From: Atriophallophorus winterbourni
Lineage: Eukaryota; Platyhelminthes; Trematoda; Plagiorchiida; Microphallidae
Length of the DNA: 64,000 bases
Direction of reading: 5' to 3'
NCBI GenBank assembly: GCA_013407085.1
Contig: JACCGJ010000599.1
Span: 1-64,000, forward strand
Below the pieces are notes generated by a model, which was given only the letters and a program-made list of their open reading frames with translations, was not told the origin of the DNA and did not search any database. The position numbers and the translations under genes were made by a program. Below are positions 36,451-49,000 of this stretch, piece after piece (positions within the stretch are counted from its first letter, which is position 1; every line of letters begins with the position of its first letter).

Positions 36451-39400
36451 TCAATGGGAACTAGTGAGGATACTTCGAATGGCAGCATCGAGATCGGGAT
36501 CTTCGGAATGCTGCACGGAGTCCATTGAACCGTTTTCCAGCGTACCACATTTTTTGGAGATCGAGTCAGAGAGCTGTCGAAGGTAACGAGACACAACGAT
36601 ATTGCATTCTTGTAAAAAAACACAACTCACATCATCTGAGATCAGAAAATACATTACTGACAAGTAACTATGAAACGCAGAACTCTGGCGTGTATGGATG
36701 ATAATACACAATAGAAGCGAATATCAAAAACCTACCATCGAGGTTGATGCTCCATCGATGCACGAATCAGATTCCATTTCCTCGATATCCATGCCTTCCT
36801 CGCGCATCAACTCTTGCCACAAATCAAACGTTTCCTCGAAACCAGCAGCTTCATCGGACGATTGAACGGTATTGCGATCAGCCTCTTTCCTATCATGCGC
36901 CATACCATTGGCGGTAGCTAGACGGTGATCAACGGACGAATTCGATGGATCAACATTCAATCCTAAAAGCGAATCGGGTTCACCATCGTTGGCACTAGAT
37001 TCGCAACAATTGCTAGCATCCACACTCGAATCAGCTTCCGAGGATCGTACAACGTTTGGCGGGAAGGGTAAGGTGGCCGATGGAGAATTGGGTTTGTCAG
37101 TATCCGGGAAACATATCGGGGCATAATCGACACTCGAACTTCCATCGAACTTCAGTGGACGAAGGAAGGCAAGTGGACCCAAAAGGGACGACCAACGTGG
37201 AGGGTATATGGATACGGGGTGTTTCAAAAACGTGGTCTGCAAAGCATTCGATTGGCAACGTTGTTGCAAAATAGAATATGTTGGATTATCCGAGACAAGA
37301 TCGTCGCAATTGCTCTGAGGTACATCGAGGGCGGGAGTGGGGAACGAGGAGTTTTGGCGATCGCCAAGTTCAGCAAGTGCATCGCTGAACTCTTTTCGTT
37401 CGGTTTGAAATACATCACGTTCAAGGTCAAGAGCCATTCGACCAATAAGCAAACGAGATTCAAGATGACTGTCCATCTGGTTCTGCAAATAAAATCGCGG
37501 TGAAAACACAAAAGCTCAAAAGGTTACCATGAAAACCGCACACAGAAGCAATTGAATGAAACGTCTCAAATAACAAACTAGTGAAAGCATAAAAACCATT
37601 TCTTTCAACTAAATTGCATTTGAAGCTGTCATTTTCCGTTCCAAGCCCGGAGTGAAGAGAATGAAGGTTAGGTGGTGGGATAGCGACCTATCCCCGTGAA
37701 AACCACAAATGTGCTACGAAACGTCAACAATCGTGTGTCAATTTTCCCCATTTCGACGGTTGCGAAGAATATTAAATCGACCATCATAAATGGTGTCCAA
37801 ATTCTCCCGGAAGCCACGAAACGGATGGTTATTCCGTCAAGCCAGACCATTACTGCGACTGGAACAAAAAAACTCGGTGCACCAAAACGGCACAGGTGAT
37901 GGTGCCTGATCATTCGTCATCACTTGCTTAAACTAACAATGCTTGGTGTTGCAGAATTCAGGTTGTGCATTGCGGATCAGAATATGATAAACACAGGAAA
38001 ACGCTCAGGAAAGAAAGGTGCTAACGCCCCCACAACATTCAACGGTGGCTTAATGCTGTCGAAAACAAATAAACCAGCACAGATCGGATTGAAGACATAC
38101 GATACCCGGATGACCAGAGCATCATTCAGGACAGCTAAAACAAGATTCGATATGGATATTATACTCTAAAAACGAAGGACAATGCTATTGTTAAGGAAGA
38201 TAACTACAATCGATTAACTAGTGATTCAGAGTCGCTGAAGCAAAGATCTCATGAGCGAGTTATAAGACAATAGGGCATTCCAGTAATCAACGACAACGGA
38301 GAAGGGTTCGCCAACCGATGTACTGCCAATAGGTGAGTCATTGTAGGGACATATTACCAGCACCGTCGAATGAATTAAACAACGAGGATATGGCTTTACC
38401 CCAGAACACAAAACCAGACCGATCATTTATGCATGATGTATAATTGACTATCGTCCAACGACTTCAATCATTCGTAAATAAGGTGCCTCGGAAGATTGCT
38501 GTAGATATGTTGGCCTGTGACCGTGAAAAATGAAGATTTACGGCGGCAAATCAGGGAAGGACCCATTAGAGAAATTCCTAATTAACAGACGTGGTGTCAG
38601 ATGGGCCACAATTTCCGAAAGAAACCGAGAAGCATCGTCACGAGAGATGTTGCGTGAAAGGGAAAGAGAGGATGCCTGCAAACACTCGGCAGAGAGCAAC
38701 TGACGAGCTTACCAGATGACCCAAACAAACAAACAAACACAGTTAATGGCCTCCGTCCCACCCAGGCCGAAGGGTTGAAATAAATAGATTGCTTTCATTG
38801 CGAATGCATCAACTAATCGAATCAAACAGTAGGGACGATTGTGTATTGCGGGAAGCAGTGGAAATGCGCCAGAGTTATTCATTTATCGAAAAAGTGAGTA
38901 GGATAAAATGATGCTCAGAAAATAGTTTGCTACAAGGTTTTCCACTCATGCGTACCATAGATTCCAAGCATAGTCGCGCATTGATTGCATCAAGAACATC
39001 CCGTTTGCGTTCCAGTAACAACTTCGAGGCGTTCTCGATTATACGATCAACTGTAATTAGAAGGGATCAGAAAGTATCATTATCAAAAGATGTTTTTACC
39101 AGGTTCGAGTACGTTTTGGTGACTAACATGGTTAATGGAGCAGCAAGACGGATAACTAATTGATTTCGAAAAAAACACGAAAAAGTGATTGGATAATACG
39201 GTTCAGACAGTTTCACAACCGATACCTTGGATCATGTCAAACAAATAAGGGCAGTCGACCATTGACTGTTGTGGTCAGAAAAGGATAGGAAAGGCTAATT
39301 TGGAAACAGCTAGGTAGTGGAGAAGTACGTGGCACATTTTTAGGCAAGCAACAGGCCACCAACACATTTTTCTCGTCGTTTACTGAGAAAAGGTATAGAA

Positions 39401-42400
39401 CAACCCAGTCAATACCACTAGAGCATCTCTCGTATCTTGACCATCGCGTGGATGAACAAGTTAATGAACGCAGAAACATTCTCGATATGTAGACCAACCG
39501 GACATCATCATCATCATCATGGACAACATGACACAGATAGCAAGTACCGGGTGCTTAAACGTCACATAATCATGGCATAGTAAAAATCCTAAAAAGATGA
39601 GGAAGAGTGGGACTTAAAGAGCTATGGAATCTATGGAGGAGTGAGCACAAACAAAACAGAAATGAGGTACCTACGCCTCGAATCAAGCATGCATTCAACC
39701 AAGCGCTGCGAACGAGTAGAGCGACATCAGCATGACAGCTTCATTGTGGACAGCAGAAAAGTGATAAAAGGGTGTTAATGAAAGGGAAGGCAAAAGTTTT
39801 GGCATTGATGTCATTGGCGAGAAGAACTAGCTCCAAAGCGATCGATTTGGAAACAAAAAGAAACGGTTTACCTCCAAGCTGTGAATGAAGGGCAGATGCT
39901 AGCATGAGGTCGAGAATCACACATGCACTGGGAAAAGGATGCTGTCCGGCAGGAAAATGCATATTACTAAGAGCCTTGTGTTTGAGAATGAGTGTTAATC
40001 CGGAATAGAACAAAACATCTAGAACGATGTGGGCAGAAGAGGCTAAAGACTATAAAAATGTTTCATGTGAGGCGTAACTCCCGTTTGCTTGAATATCACT
40101 AGCATATCCTGCATAGACAACAACGCTAGTATCGATTTCCTAGAAGGCATCGCAACTGAAATCAGAATCCAAGTCTAAGATCACTCCAGCCACTTCACCG
40201 ATGCTTGGAGGAGCAATTACGTACAATTTCCGTCCTATACAAGTAAACCCTATCAAACTGATTCCGATTGAAATGTGCCACCTTTCCGCAATCATCCGGC
40301 GCATATATACATCGACCTGTATCAAATCCCTTACGCGAACCACGACTGTCTTGCATTGTGCCTGATAAAAGGCTCGTTAGTTCAGACATACTTGCCGCTC
40401 ACTGGGTTCAGTATGAAGAAACGATGTATTGAAGGTCTATGATAACAATGTTGGGTGGAATATGAGTAAAACATCGAGATAATCGTTTGTTTGTGACCGT
40501 TGTGAGTTACCACACACATTGAATGCAAGATGAAATCACAAGCCTGATCCGGGCATGGGTTAAGATACTGTTGTACCCATAATAGTATAGAGTAAATTGC
40601 TGCTTGGTACAAGAGGGCTAAAAGTATAGGACATCTCGCGATTGATCTTTTCCTTGACAAGTCAGAACGAGAAGGATTATGACTTATCATACAGGACGAG
40701 AAGGCTTCATTGAAAATTGAGAAAACGGGAAATGAAAGCTAGATTAAATAGACACCAAACTGCTTCAAAACGACTGTCTCGGCTAAAAGAACACGAAGAA
40801 AAATGCTAACACAATTGCGTGTGATGTAAATACATGGAAATACACGGTATTTTAGTGCAAACCTTTGGTCAAAGCTTCCTCTGTGTTGTCGCCATCTTGT
40901 TGAACATGATAAGGCGCGAGCAATTCAAGGAGTTGTGTAGGAGTCGGAGTCACAGTTTCCGAAGACTCCGTTAAAGCAGGTCGCTCAACCGCACACTTCA
41001 AGTCTTGCAATAAACAGGCGCGCAACCGACTCGTGCGAGAATTCTACGAGACAACCACAAAATGAACAATAAGCACGAGTGAGCAGTGATCAAAACACGT
41101 CAAAAATGAATAAAAAACACAACGTTCGAAACTTCAACATAACAAAACGGAAGTAAAACTCCGGGTTTGTAAAACAGACCATAGTGTTCAAAAACGGAAT
41201 CGCACAGATCCGGGTCAGGTGCTAAAATGTGTGTGGATAGGCAAAGGCTGGTTGCTCAATCGTACTGTCACTGGTACTCAGTTGTATGAAGCAACAAGCT
41301 GGAACGTCACTGCTATTTTCTCATTAAATGTATAGACCTAGGAAAACCGACGGTGTCTTAACCCACGTAGTCAACGACTTTGCGGCACGTTGACTGACTG
41401 TTTTATACATACATACTCATCCCGGTGGAGCGTAAATACGGTAGTCGTGAACTAACTATCGTGGCTTCAATGGGATAATTTTTCGTTTGTTTCTTACTCT
41501 AGACTAAATTTTTCGTTTAAACCAGGAAAAGCAGACGGTAGCGCAATCAATGGCCTTTCAGTTAGTTCCATCGGTTCCAAACCGAAAATGGGTGTGGTGC
41601 AGTTATCACAAGGTGAAAGTCTAGCGTGCCTATGCATGCAGCTCAGTATCGGTGGTAAATCAATTTACCGTGCAAGCAGGCAAGATGTTAATGTGCCGAG
41701 GTTGAATTACAAAGGTCTGTAAGAAATCACGATTATCGATTCAGGCAAAGTACCGTACTGTCGAAGACTGCACATGGGATCTAAAACTCCCAGGTTGTTC
41801 AGGCACAGACAGCCGTAAAGGATAATAAAAGTGGCATTGAGACGTTAGCGTGATTCCGTAAGCTGCTCAGTACCGCTGGTAAACTCAGCACGGTGTTACT
41901 TGAAACGTATGGAGGCACTGCACGATCTCATGTCTGTCGATCTATTATAGAGGGACAACAAAATCCGCCTAGATCTTCCAGAAACACAGTCAGCAACACA
42001 CCATAAACGACAGCTTCCAAACTATGAGTAGTTCGAAAATATGACTCACCTATTATTATATCATAATTATAATATTTATATTTTCTTTCTATTTGTTTTG
42101 TCATATCTGTCTAGGCCTGGGCAACCTGACAGTATCTCAGCCCACGTGCAGTCTCTGACTGTGGGGCACTTTGCCTGGATCAGGCTTGTGCTTTCATACA
42201 TGCATACATATTATAATTGTAAAACCATGTACAAGTGAACAGTACCTGTTGCGTAGCCTCAGTGGAAAACAATGAAGTGGCGTGTCCTGCTTGTGGATAA
42301 GAACCAGACTGAGCAGAGACCGAGGTAATAGCCAGCGTTGACGGGCCAAGGGAAGATGAAGAAATAATCACAGGTTGCTGCATGACGAAGGTCTGTGTAC

Positions 42401-42514
42401 CAGGAGTTAATGCAGACGAAAGGTAAATCCCGCCCATTTGGACATTGGTACCCGCGACCTGTGAGCACATGACACCAGAGGATGGAATTGTCGAGGCAAT
42501 GTTCTGGGCGAACA
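36451..42514 (-). pseudogene. Duplicated 3' half of BICRA-like gene (exons 6-10 only)
   Basis: Exons 42514-42246, 41043-40863, 39050-38956, 37482-36732 and 36608-36451 match exons 6-10 of the gene in copy B, with all splice sites kept. No copy of exons 1-5 is seen near it: upstream lie the N gap and unrelated sequence. It encodes Arg where copy B has His in exon 8 (VDRIIENASK). As assembled it is an orphan 3' half. It may be the other allele misplaced by the assembler rather than a true partial duplicate. 'Pseudogene' here means incomplete; no frame-destroying change was found. Confidence 0.7.
42100..42215 (+). mobile_element. SINE-like repeat in BICRA intron, copy A
   Basis: CATATCTGTCTAGGCCTGGG to GGATCAGGCTTGTGCTTTCA. 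ATTATAAT occurs on both sides as a possible short target-site repeat. The same insertion is in copy B (53244-53359), so it predates the duplication or allele split. Confidence 0.75.
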
Positions 42515-42679
42515 CTGAAAAAGAACCGGATGAAATATGCCAATGACCAGGCACGGGAAGGGAGAAAAAGTCAAAAAAAGAGAGAACGTAATTCGGAGAT
42601 TCGTGCATTCCAGGGTAACGAACAGGCTAACGACACTGGCAGATAGCCGGAATCCAGTGTTTATCTTAGCAAGAGGAAA

Positions 42680-43679
42680 NNNNNNNNNNNNNNNNNNNNN
42701 NNNNNNNNNNNNNNNNNNNNNNNNNNNNNNNNNNNNNNNNNNNNNNNNNNNNNNNNNNNNNNNNNNNNNNNNNNNNNNNNNNNNNNNNNNNNNNNNNNNN
42801 NNNNNNNNNNNNNNNNNNNNNNNNNNNNNNNNNNNNNNNNNNNNNNNNNNNNNNNNNNNNNNNNNNNNNNNNNNNNNNNNNNNNNNNNNNNNNNNNNNNN
42901 NNNNNNNNNNNNNNNNNNNNNNNNNNNNNNNNNNNNNNNNNNNNNNNNNNNNNNNNNNNNNNNNNNNNNNNNNNNNNNNNNNNNNNNNNNNNNNNNNNNN
43001 NNNNNNNNNNNNNNNNNNNNNNNNNNNNNNNNNNNNNNNNNNNNNNNNNNNNNNNNNNNNNNNNNNNNNNNNNNNNNNNNNNNNNNNNNNNNNNNNNNNN
43101 NNNNNNNNNNNNNNNNNNNNNNNNNNNNNNNNNNNNNNNNNNNNNNNNNNNNNNNNNNNNNNNNNNNNNNNNNNNNNNNNNNNNNNNNNNNNNNNNNNNN
43201 NNNNNNNNNNNNNNNNNNNNNNNNNNNNNNNNNNNNNNNNNNNNNNNNNNNNNNNNNNNNNNNNNNNNNNNNNNNNNNNNNNNNNNNNNNNNNNNNNNNN
43301 NNNNNNNNNNNNNNNNNNNNNNNNNNNNNNNNNNNNNNNNNNNNNNNNNNNNNNNNNNNNNNNNNNNNNNNNNNNNNNNNNNNNNNNNNNNNNNNNNNNN
43401 NNNNNNNNNNNNNNNNNNNNNNNNNNNNNNNNNNNNNNNNNNNNNNNNNNNNNNNNNNNNNNNNNNNNNNNNNNNNNNNNNNNNNNNNNNNNNNNNNNNN
43501 NNNNNNNNNNNNNNNNNNNNNNNNNNNNNNNNNNNNNNNNNNNNNNNNNNNNNNNNNNNNNNNNNNNNNNNNNNNNNNNNNNNNNNNNNNNNNNNNNNNN
43601 NNNNNNNNNNNNNNNNNNNNNNNNNNNNNNNNNNNNNNNNNNNNNNNNNNNNNNNNNNNNNNNNNNNNNNNNNNNNNNN
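42680..43679. other. Assembly gap of 1000 N
   Basis: Exactly 1000 undetermined bases, a round number that suggests a placeholder rather than a measured size. Open reading frames drawn through it are meaningless. Confidence 0.99.
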
Positions 43680-44042
43680 GAAGAATTATTGGAAAATGCA
43701 TCACGAAAAGGAATAAACGTTTTGACTAAACACGCCTTGGAAAGTTCACTAGCGATACGCTTCTTTCGGCGAATGCGATACAAATGTCGATGTGAGATCT
43801 ACGAGGAACGAAGCCTGTTCCAAGTAATCTACAATCCAGAACAGGTCCCCAGTTGAGTGACGCGCAACATTCCCAGGTACATCAGAACCGCACACGAATT
43901 TGTCCGAAAATGAAAATCGAAACAAGACAAATTTCCAGTGATCGAACACCCAAGTGACTGAGATTGCGATAAACTGTGCGGAATCCAGGTCAAAATAAGT
44001 GAAAGGGTTCATAGAGGGTTAGAATAATGACAGGCCAGAAAG

Positions 44043-44284
44043 TGCACGGATGTGCAATCGTGCAGCATTTCTGTGCTGTACGGCTAACATCGTGCTAAAT
44101 TGATTGGCCAACGGTCGTGAGCTGCATGCTGAAATACGCTGTAGTCTCACTACCATTTCTATTTCTATTCCCCCTCATATCTGTCTAGGCCTGGGCAACC
44201 TGACAGTATCTTAGCCCACGTACGGTCTCTGACTGTGCGGCACTTTGCCTGGATCAGGCTTGTGCTTTCATACATATCATACAC
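44043..44284 (+). mobile_element. SINE-like repeat, near full-length copy
   Basis: CACGGATGTGCAATCGTGCA start through CATCGTGCTAAATTGATTGG, CTGGGCAACCTGACAGTATC and CAGGCTTGTGCTTTCATAC end. One of the least diverged copies. Confidence 0.75.
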
Positions 44285-44710
44285 AGGCCAGAAAACTGTC
44301 TGAAAAGTAAGTTGGATGAAACAGAGAGAACCAGCACTGACTACCAAAGCCAACATGGCTTTCGTTCCTCGCTGTCTTTCTGTTCAATGTATGTTTCAAC
44401 TAAGATCCTTCATTTGCAGAAACACAAATCCCGTGGTGTACAATAGCTCTAGGCTCAGCGCCACCAGTAACCATGACCTAATGAAATAAAAATTCGCTCA
44501 TGTCTCGTAGTGCGCGCGACGAAACTGAACGCAATCATGATGTAGTGGTCTGTCAGAAAGGTGACGAGCATTTGTATGGAACAGCGAACCTATCAAAAGC
44601 AGAGTATTAAATCAGATGCAAAAATCTAGGTAAATTTCCGCGCAGGCAAGGACTGCATGTTCGCTAAGATACTACCACGCCTCCCAGACTCAGGGAGATA
44701 GAATGGAAAG

Positions 44711-44957
44711 ATGGTATGGTATGAAAGCACAAGCCTGATTCAGACAAAGTGCCGCACAGTTAGAGACAGCACATGGGCTAAGATACTGTCAGGTTGCCTA
44801 GGCCTAGACAGATATGAGGAAGAAAAAAGAACAGGAAATGATAGTGAGACTCCAGCCTGTTTCAGCAAACAGCTCACTACCTCTAGCCAATCAATTTAGC
44901 ACGGTGTTAGCTGCACAGCAAAAAGTACTGCACGGTTGCACATCCAGGCACTCTGGT
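44711..44957 (-). mobile_element. SINE-like repeat, near full-length copy
   Basis: Reverse copy: ATGGTATGAAAGCACAAGCC, CTGTCAGGTTGCCTAGGCC, ATCAATTTAGCACGGTGTTA and the CACATCC end. A more degraded relative lies at 44640-44700. Confidence 0.75.
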
Positions 44958-45409
44958 GTCTCTTCATTTGCGGATAAATCTTGCGACTTTTATTCAAACA
45001 TGTTTCCGCACACAGCTTAGTACAAGGTGAGTAGACATAGCAAAGGTGGATGTTAGATAAACCGCATGGATCTACTCCATTTCAGCTATAGGAATTCGAC
45101 TGGGAAGGGAAACTCATTTGTGAGTATTGTGAAGAATTACTACTCATAAGTAGTCAGAGACAAGACAATTGTTCTAAACTCGCGAGGTATAAACGACACG
45201 CGGTATTCAAATCGGCCACACCTAACAATGCATAACAGTTGAAAAATCACGGCTTTAACTAGTACATCATCATCTGGGTTCAATTAGAGCGGAAAAAATT
45301 ATCGCTAGACACCAAGATTAAACATACCATGGATGGAGAAATTAACGAATGTTGAAGGGCTTTCTAAAGCTAGTCACCCACCACCGCGATAAAGACTTAC
45401 TTACTTTTA

Positions 45410-46068
45410 CTTTTGGTGCGGCTGGCTCCACGGTGGATTAAAGCCGCCTTTCATTGATGTCTCGGATCGCACCAGCCCACACACGTCGATCGGAGGCGAG
45501 ATCGTTGCAGATCGTGATCCAGTCTCGTTCCCACCTGCGAACTCCGTAGACGGTACGCAGACCCATTGAGACATCATCATGAAGTTTCTTGGGGGTAGTG
45601 TACAAGTGATGTCCCCAGCACCACTCGGTGTTTGTTCGAGTACACCTCTCTAGCCTTTGCACAGCCAAGTGCAACCTACAAGGCAGCAGGGAGTTGGCAG
45701 ATAAACGCGCTGTGCGCCAGTTATCTACCTACGGGACTTCTCTCCGGATTTTTCCTCGGGGTTTTCTCCCGAAGCCTTTCCCGCAATCGGGTGACCCACA
45801 AGGCAGTGGGGGTTTGTGGTCAGGGTTTTCCTTCCCCTAGATGGATTGCCAGTAGCTGACGAGCTCCATCTGCCCGGAGCAAACTGGTTTTAAGGCGCCA
45901 GTCACCCGCCTTCGCCCCTTCTCCTGTCAGTAAGAGCAGTTCCGCCGGGCTTATGAAAGCCACTCGTGCAGGCCAGGAGTTGGACTTGGTTGTCAGAGGC
46001 TATTTGAGACGCCACGCAGTGGGAGCCTTTATAGATAGTAGGTGGCTCATTCCTACTACCACCCCGGC
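45410..46068 (-). mobile_element. LINE-derived repeat abutting duplication copy B
   Basis: The minus strand gives GLRTVYGVRRWERDWITICN and ASDRRVWAGAIRDINE, a LINE C-terminal signature, and TNTEWCWG upstream. It matches 7960-8710 and, at its 3' end, 22010-22220. It ends at CCACCCCGGCATTGAC, one or two bases before copy B begins, so the duplication edge coincides with the repeat edge. Confidence 0.7.
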
Positions 46069-46070
46069 AT

Positions 46071-49000
46071 TGACGAAAACAGGAAGTGCGAGTTGAGTAC
46101 AGAAAAGACAAAACTCGTGAATAAGCATTAAGAAGTTTGAGCGGAGTAAAACGATGATGCAGCTACTCGGAAAAACTTCAAATTAGAGACGACGCTTCAC
46201 ACAGTGACTCCAAAGTGCGCAATCAAGTTCATGCTCTTCCTAGGACCTAGGGTCTATCACCAGAGCTTTCATCTTTTTTTACAAACGTCGTTTTAGCGCA
46301 AGTGCGGACTGTCCAAAGGTCGGCGGCCTGATTTCACCTTTCAATAGAGTAGATCATTTCATATACAACAGTTTCCCCCTCTATAACCTTGCAAGCGTAG
46401 GCGGCAATGCTGTCGTAGAGTGAACATGCTCTGTTGACCAGGCTCAGAAAGCACTTCAACATGTGTTACTTTAAACATCTACGATATGTTCAAGATGCGA
46501 TGGAAAAGATAATAGTTGCGCTGCAAATCCGCTTATCAACCTCGGTTTCTAGCGAGTGGTTATTCGCAATAGTTAGACCAATATATATGAAATGATGAAG
46601 TGTTTCAAGCTGACAGTTTTCAAAAGGCGGTTAAGTTCCTCGACCAAGAAACTTTAGTCTTGTTCATTACCCGTCTGAACATTCCGACGATAAGCAGTCC
46701 ATTAGCTCCTGAAGCTGCTCTTGGGATTAAACAATGATGGCTGTTTCGTCGGACCACGGATAAGCAATTGCGTACATTGATTTGTAATCGCAAACGGTTT
46801 AGGCTAAAAGGCTCGCTACATTGAGATTAAGAGTAAACTCAATCAGATATACCCTGCGGCCGAATTGGTGAAACTTGAACGAAAATTCGCCGACGAAATT
46901 TAGAAGACAGATTTGTCAGTAATGGTTGAAATCATACTTATTCTTAGGAAGCGTAATCTGTTGTGGGACAGTCCTCCGGCCAGCGCTGAAGAAGTAATCC
47001 ATGAAGTGGCTGTATTAAGAATGTTCTCGTGTTTGCTGATAGGATTGCGTGATATACAAGAGCCTTTACTCTCGCTAAGCAACCGAGTACTCTGCCGAAA
47101 AAAGCAAGAGTAAAAACAGTATCTAGATGTTCAATGGGTTGGTAAACGTTCAGCAGTTTAAAGTGCACGCAGAAAAAAACTATGCTGTCCTTAGAGTAGA
47201 GAGAAGTGCTCTACCCATCTTTCCATCTGCTGAGTTTTGTCGACAATCGAGCTACTATATGGTGACTTATTGCGAGCTGTTTCAAGTTTGGTCGGATCAA
47301 AGCATTCTTCACCCCATTATTCATACCACGAAAGTGACCGTATCCGTAGATTTTTAAATGGATGCTGATTTCAATCCACCAGTCATTTACGTATCGCCGA
47401 ACAAATGGATCTTATTTCTAGCGCTCTAAGAACGCGGCGGTAGCATTTCACGCAAAACAAAAGAACCCCATAAAGAATCCACCACCATTCACAACCCAAA
47501 AGCAAACAAAATTTGACACTCAGGAATAAGATCGAGTAGAACAAAATATATTCATAAAACTTGCTAGCCAATATTACTTACAACCTTACAGACAAGATGC
47601 GGGGTAATCCTTAAACATACGAGATGAGATGTGTGTGTGTGTTGTGTATGGCTCAGAAATGAAAGTCAATCGAATCGGATGTGGACAACGAGAATCCAGA
47701 GCAAAATGGAAAAAAGAGAGACAGGGAGTCGATGAGTTGAGGCAAATAAATGTTCTGTACAAAGAAAGAACGAAAGTAGAGACCTGACAGAAGCTCAGTC
47801 AACAAGCTGACTGACTGGTTGTGCAAAGCATAAAGTTATCAGGAGCAGTGTACAATACAAGTACAATGATCGATTGGTGTTCAGACACAAGCGCCACCCG
47901 TAAGTGGCAACAGCACATGATTCAGAGAGGCAAGTAAAAAGACAATACAGATGAGTATAATCACATGTGAAAGGACAAGTGTACAAAACACACGAAATGG
48001 GCTACAGACAATGCACAACCACAGCGTTGCGATGGAATAAATGAGGTGTACAATCTGGACTGGGAAAGAACGGTTTCTCTTTCATCAATGGGAACTAGTG
48101 AGGATACTTCGAATGGCAGCATCGAGATCGGGATCTTCGGAATGCTGCACGGAGTCCATTGAACCGTTTTCCAGCGCACCACATTTTTTGGAGATCGAGT
48201 CAGAGAGCTGTCGAAGATAACGAGACACAACGATATTACATTCTTGTAAAAAAACACAACTCACATTATCTGAGATCAGAAAATACATTACTGACAAGTA
48301 ACTATGCAACGCAGAACTCTGGCGTGTATGGATGATAATACACAATAGAAGCGAATACCAAAAACCTACCATCGAGGTTGATGCTCCATCGATGCATGAA
48401 TCAGATTCCATTTCCTCGATATCCATGCCTTCCTCGCGCATCAACTCTTGCCACAAATCAAACGTTTCCTCGAAACCAGCAGCTTCATCGGACGATTGAA
48501 CGGTATTGCGATCAGCTTCTTTCCTATCATGCGCCATACCATTGGCGGTAGCTAGACGGTGATCAACGGACGAATTCGATGGATCAACATTCAATCCTAA
48601 AAGCGAATCGGGTTCACCATCGTTGGCACTAGATTCGCAACAATTGCTAGCATCCACACTCGAATCAGCTTCCGAGGATCGTACAACGTTTGGCGGGAAG
48701 GGTAAGGTGGCCGATGGAGAATTGGGTTTGTCAGTATCCGGGAAACATATCGGGGCATAATCGACACTCGAACTTCCATCGAACTTCAGTGGACGAAGGA
48801 AGGCAAGTGGACCCAGAAGGGACGACCAACGTGGAGGGTATATGGATACGGGGTGTTTCAAAAACGTGGTCTGTAAAGCATTCGATTGGCAACGTTGTTG
48901 CAAAATAGAATATGTTGGATTATCCGAGACAAGATCGTCGCAATTGCTCTGAGGTACATCGAGGGCGGGAGTGGGGAACGAGGAGTTTTGGCGATCGCCA

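Larger units (their letters stand above)
34437..42679. repeat. Segmental duplication, copy A (8.24 kb)
   Basis: Same orientation as copy B (46071-53822). The offset is 11634 from the left edge to about 37500, 11591 at exon 8, and 11144 from about 40382 onward. The outer thirds look essentially identical; the middle (about 37500-40380) carries many substitutions and indels, including roughly 450 bp present only in A (about 39265-39740). It ends at the N gap. Confidence 0.95.
43680..46070. other. Unique spacer between duplication copies
   Basis: Not part of either copy. Contains SINE-like copies at 44043-44284 and 44711-44957 and the LINE-derived repeat 45410-46068 that abuts copy B. No gene seen. 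Confidence 0.7.

Noticed and set aside
36327..36623. Alternative 98-aa frame over BICRA exon 10
   Set aside because: Reachable by another donor at exon 9, but the acidic frame ending DAAIRSILTSSH continues the character of exon 9 and looks like the real C-terminus.
42537..43856. Long open reading frames of about 350-460 codons on both strands
   Set aside because: They run through the 1000-N gap and have no meaning.
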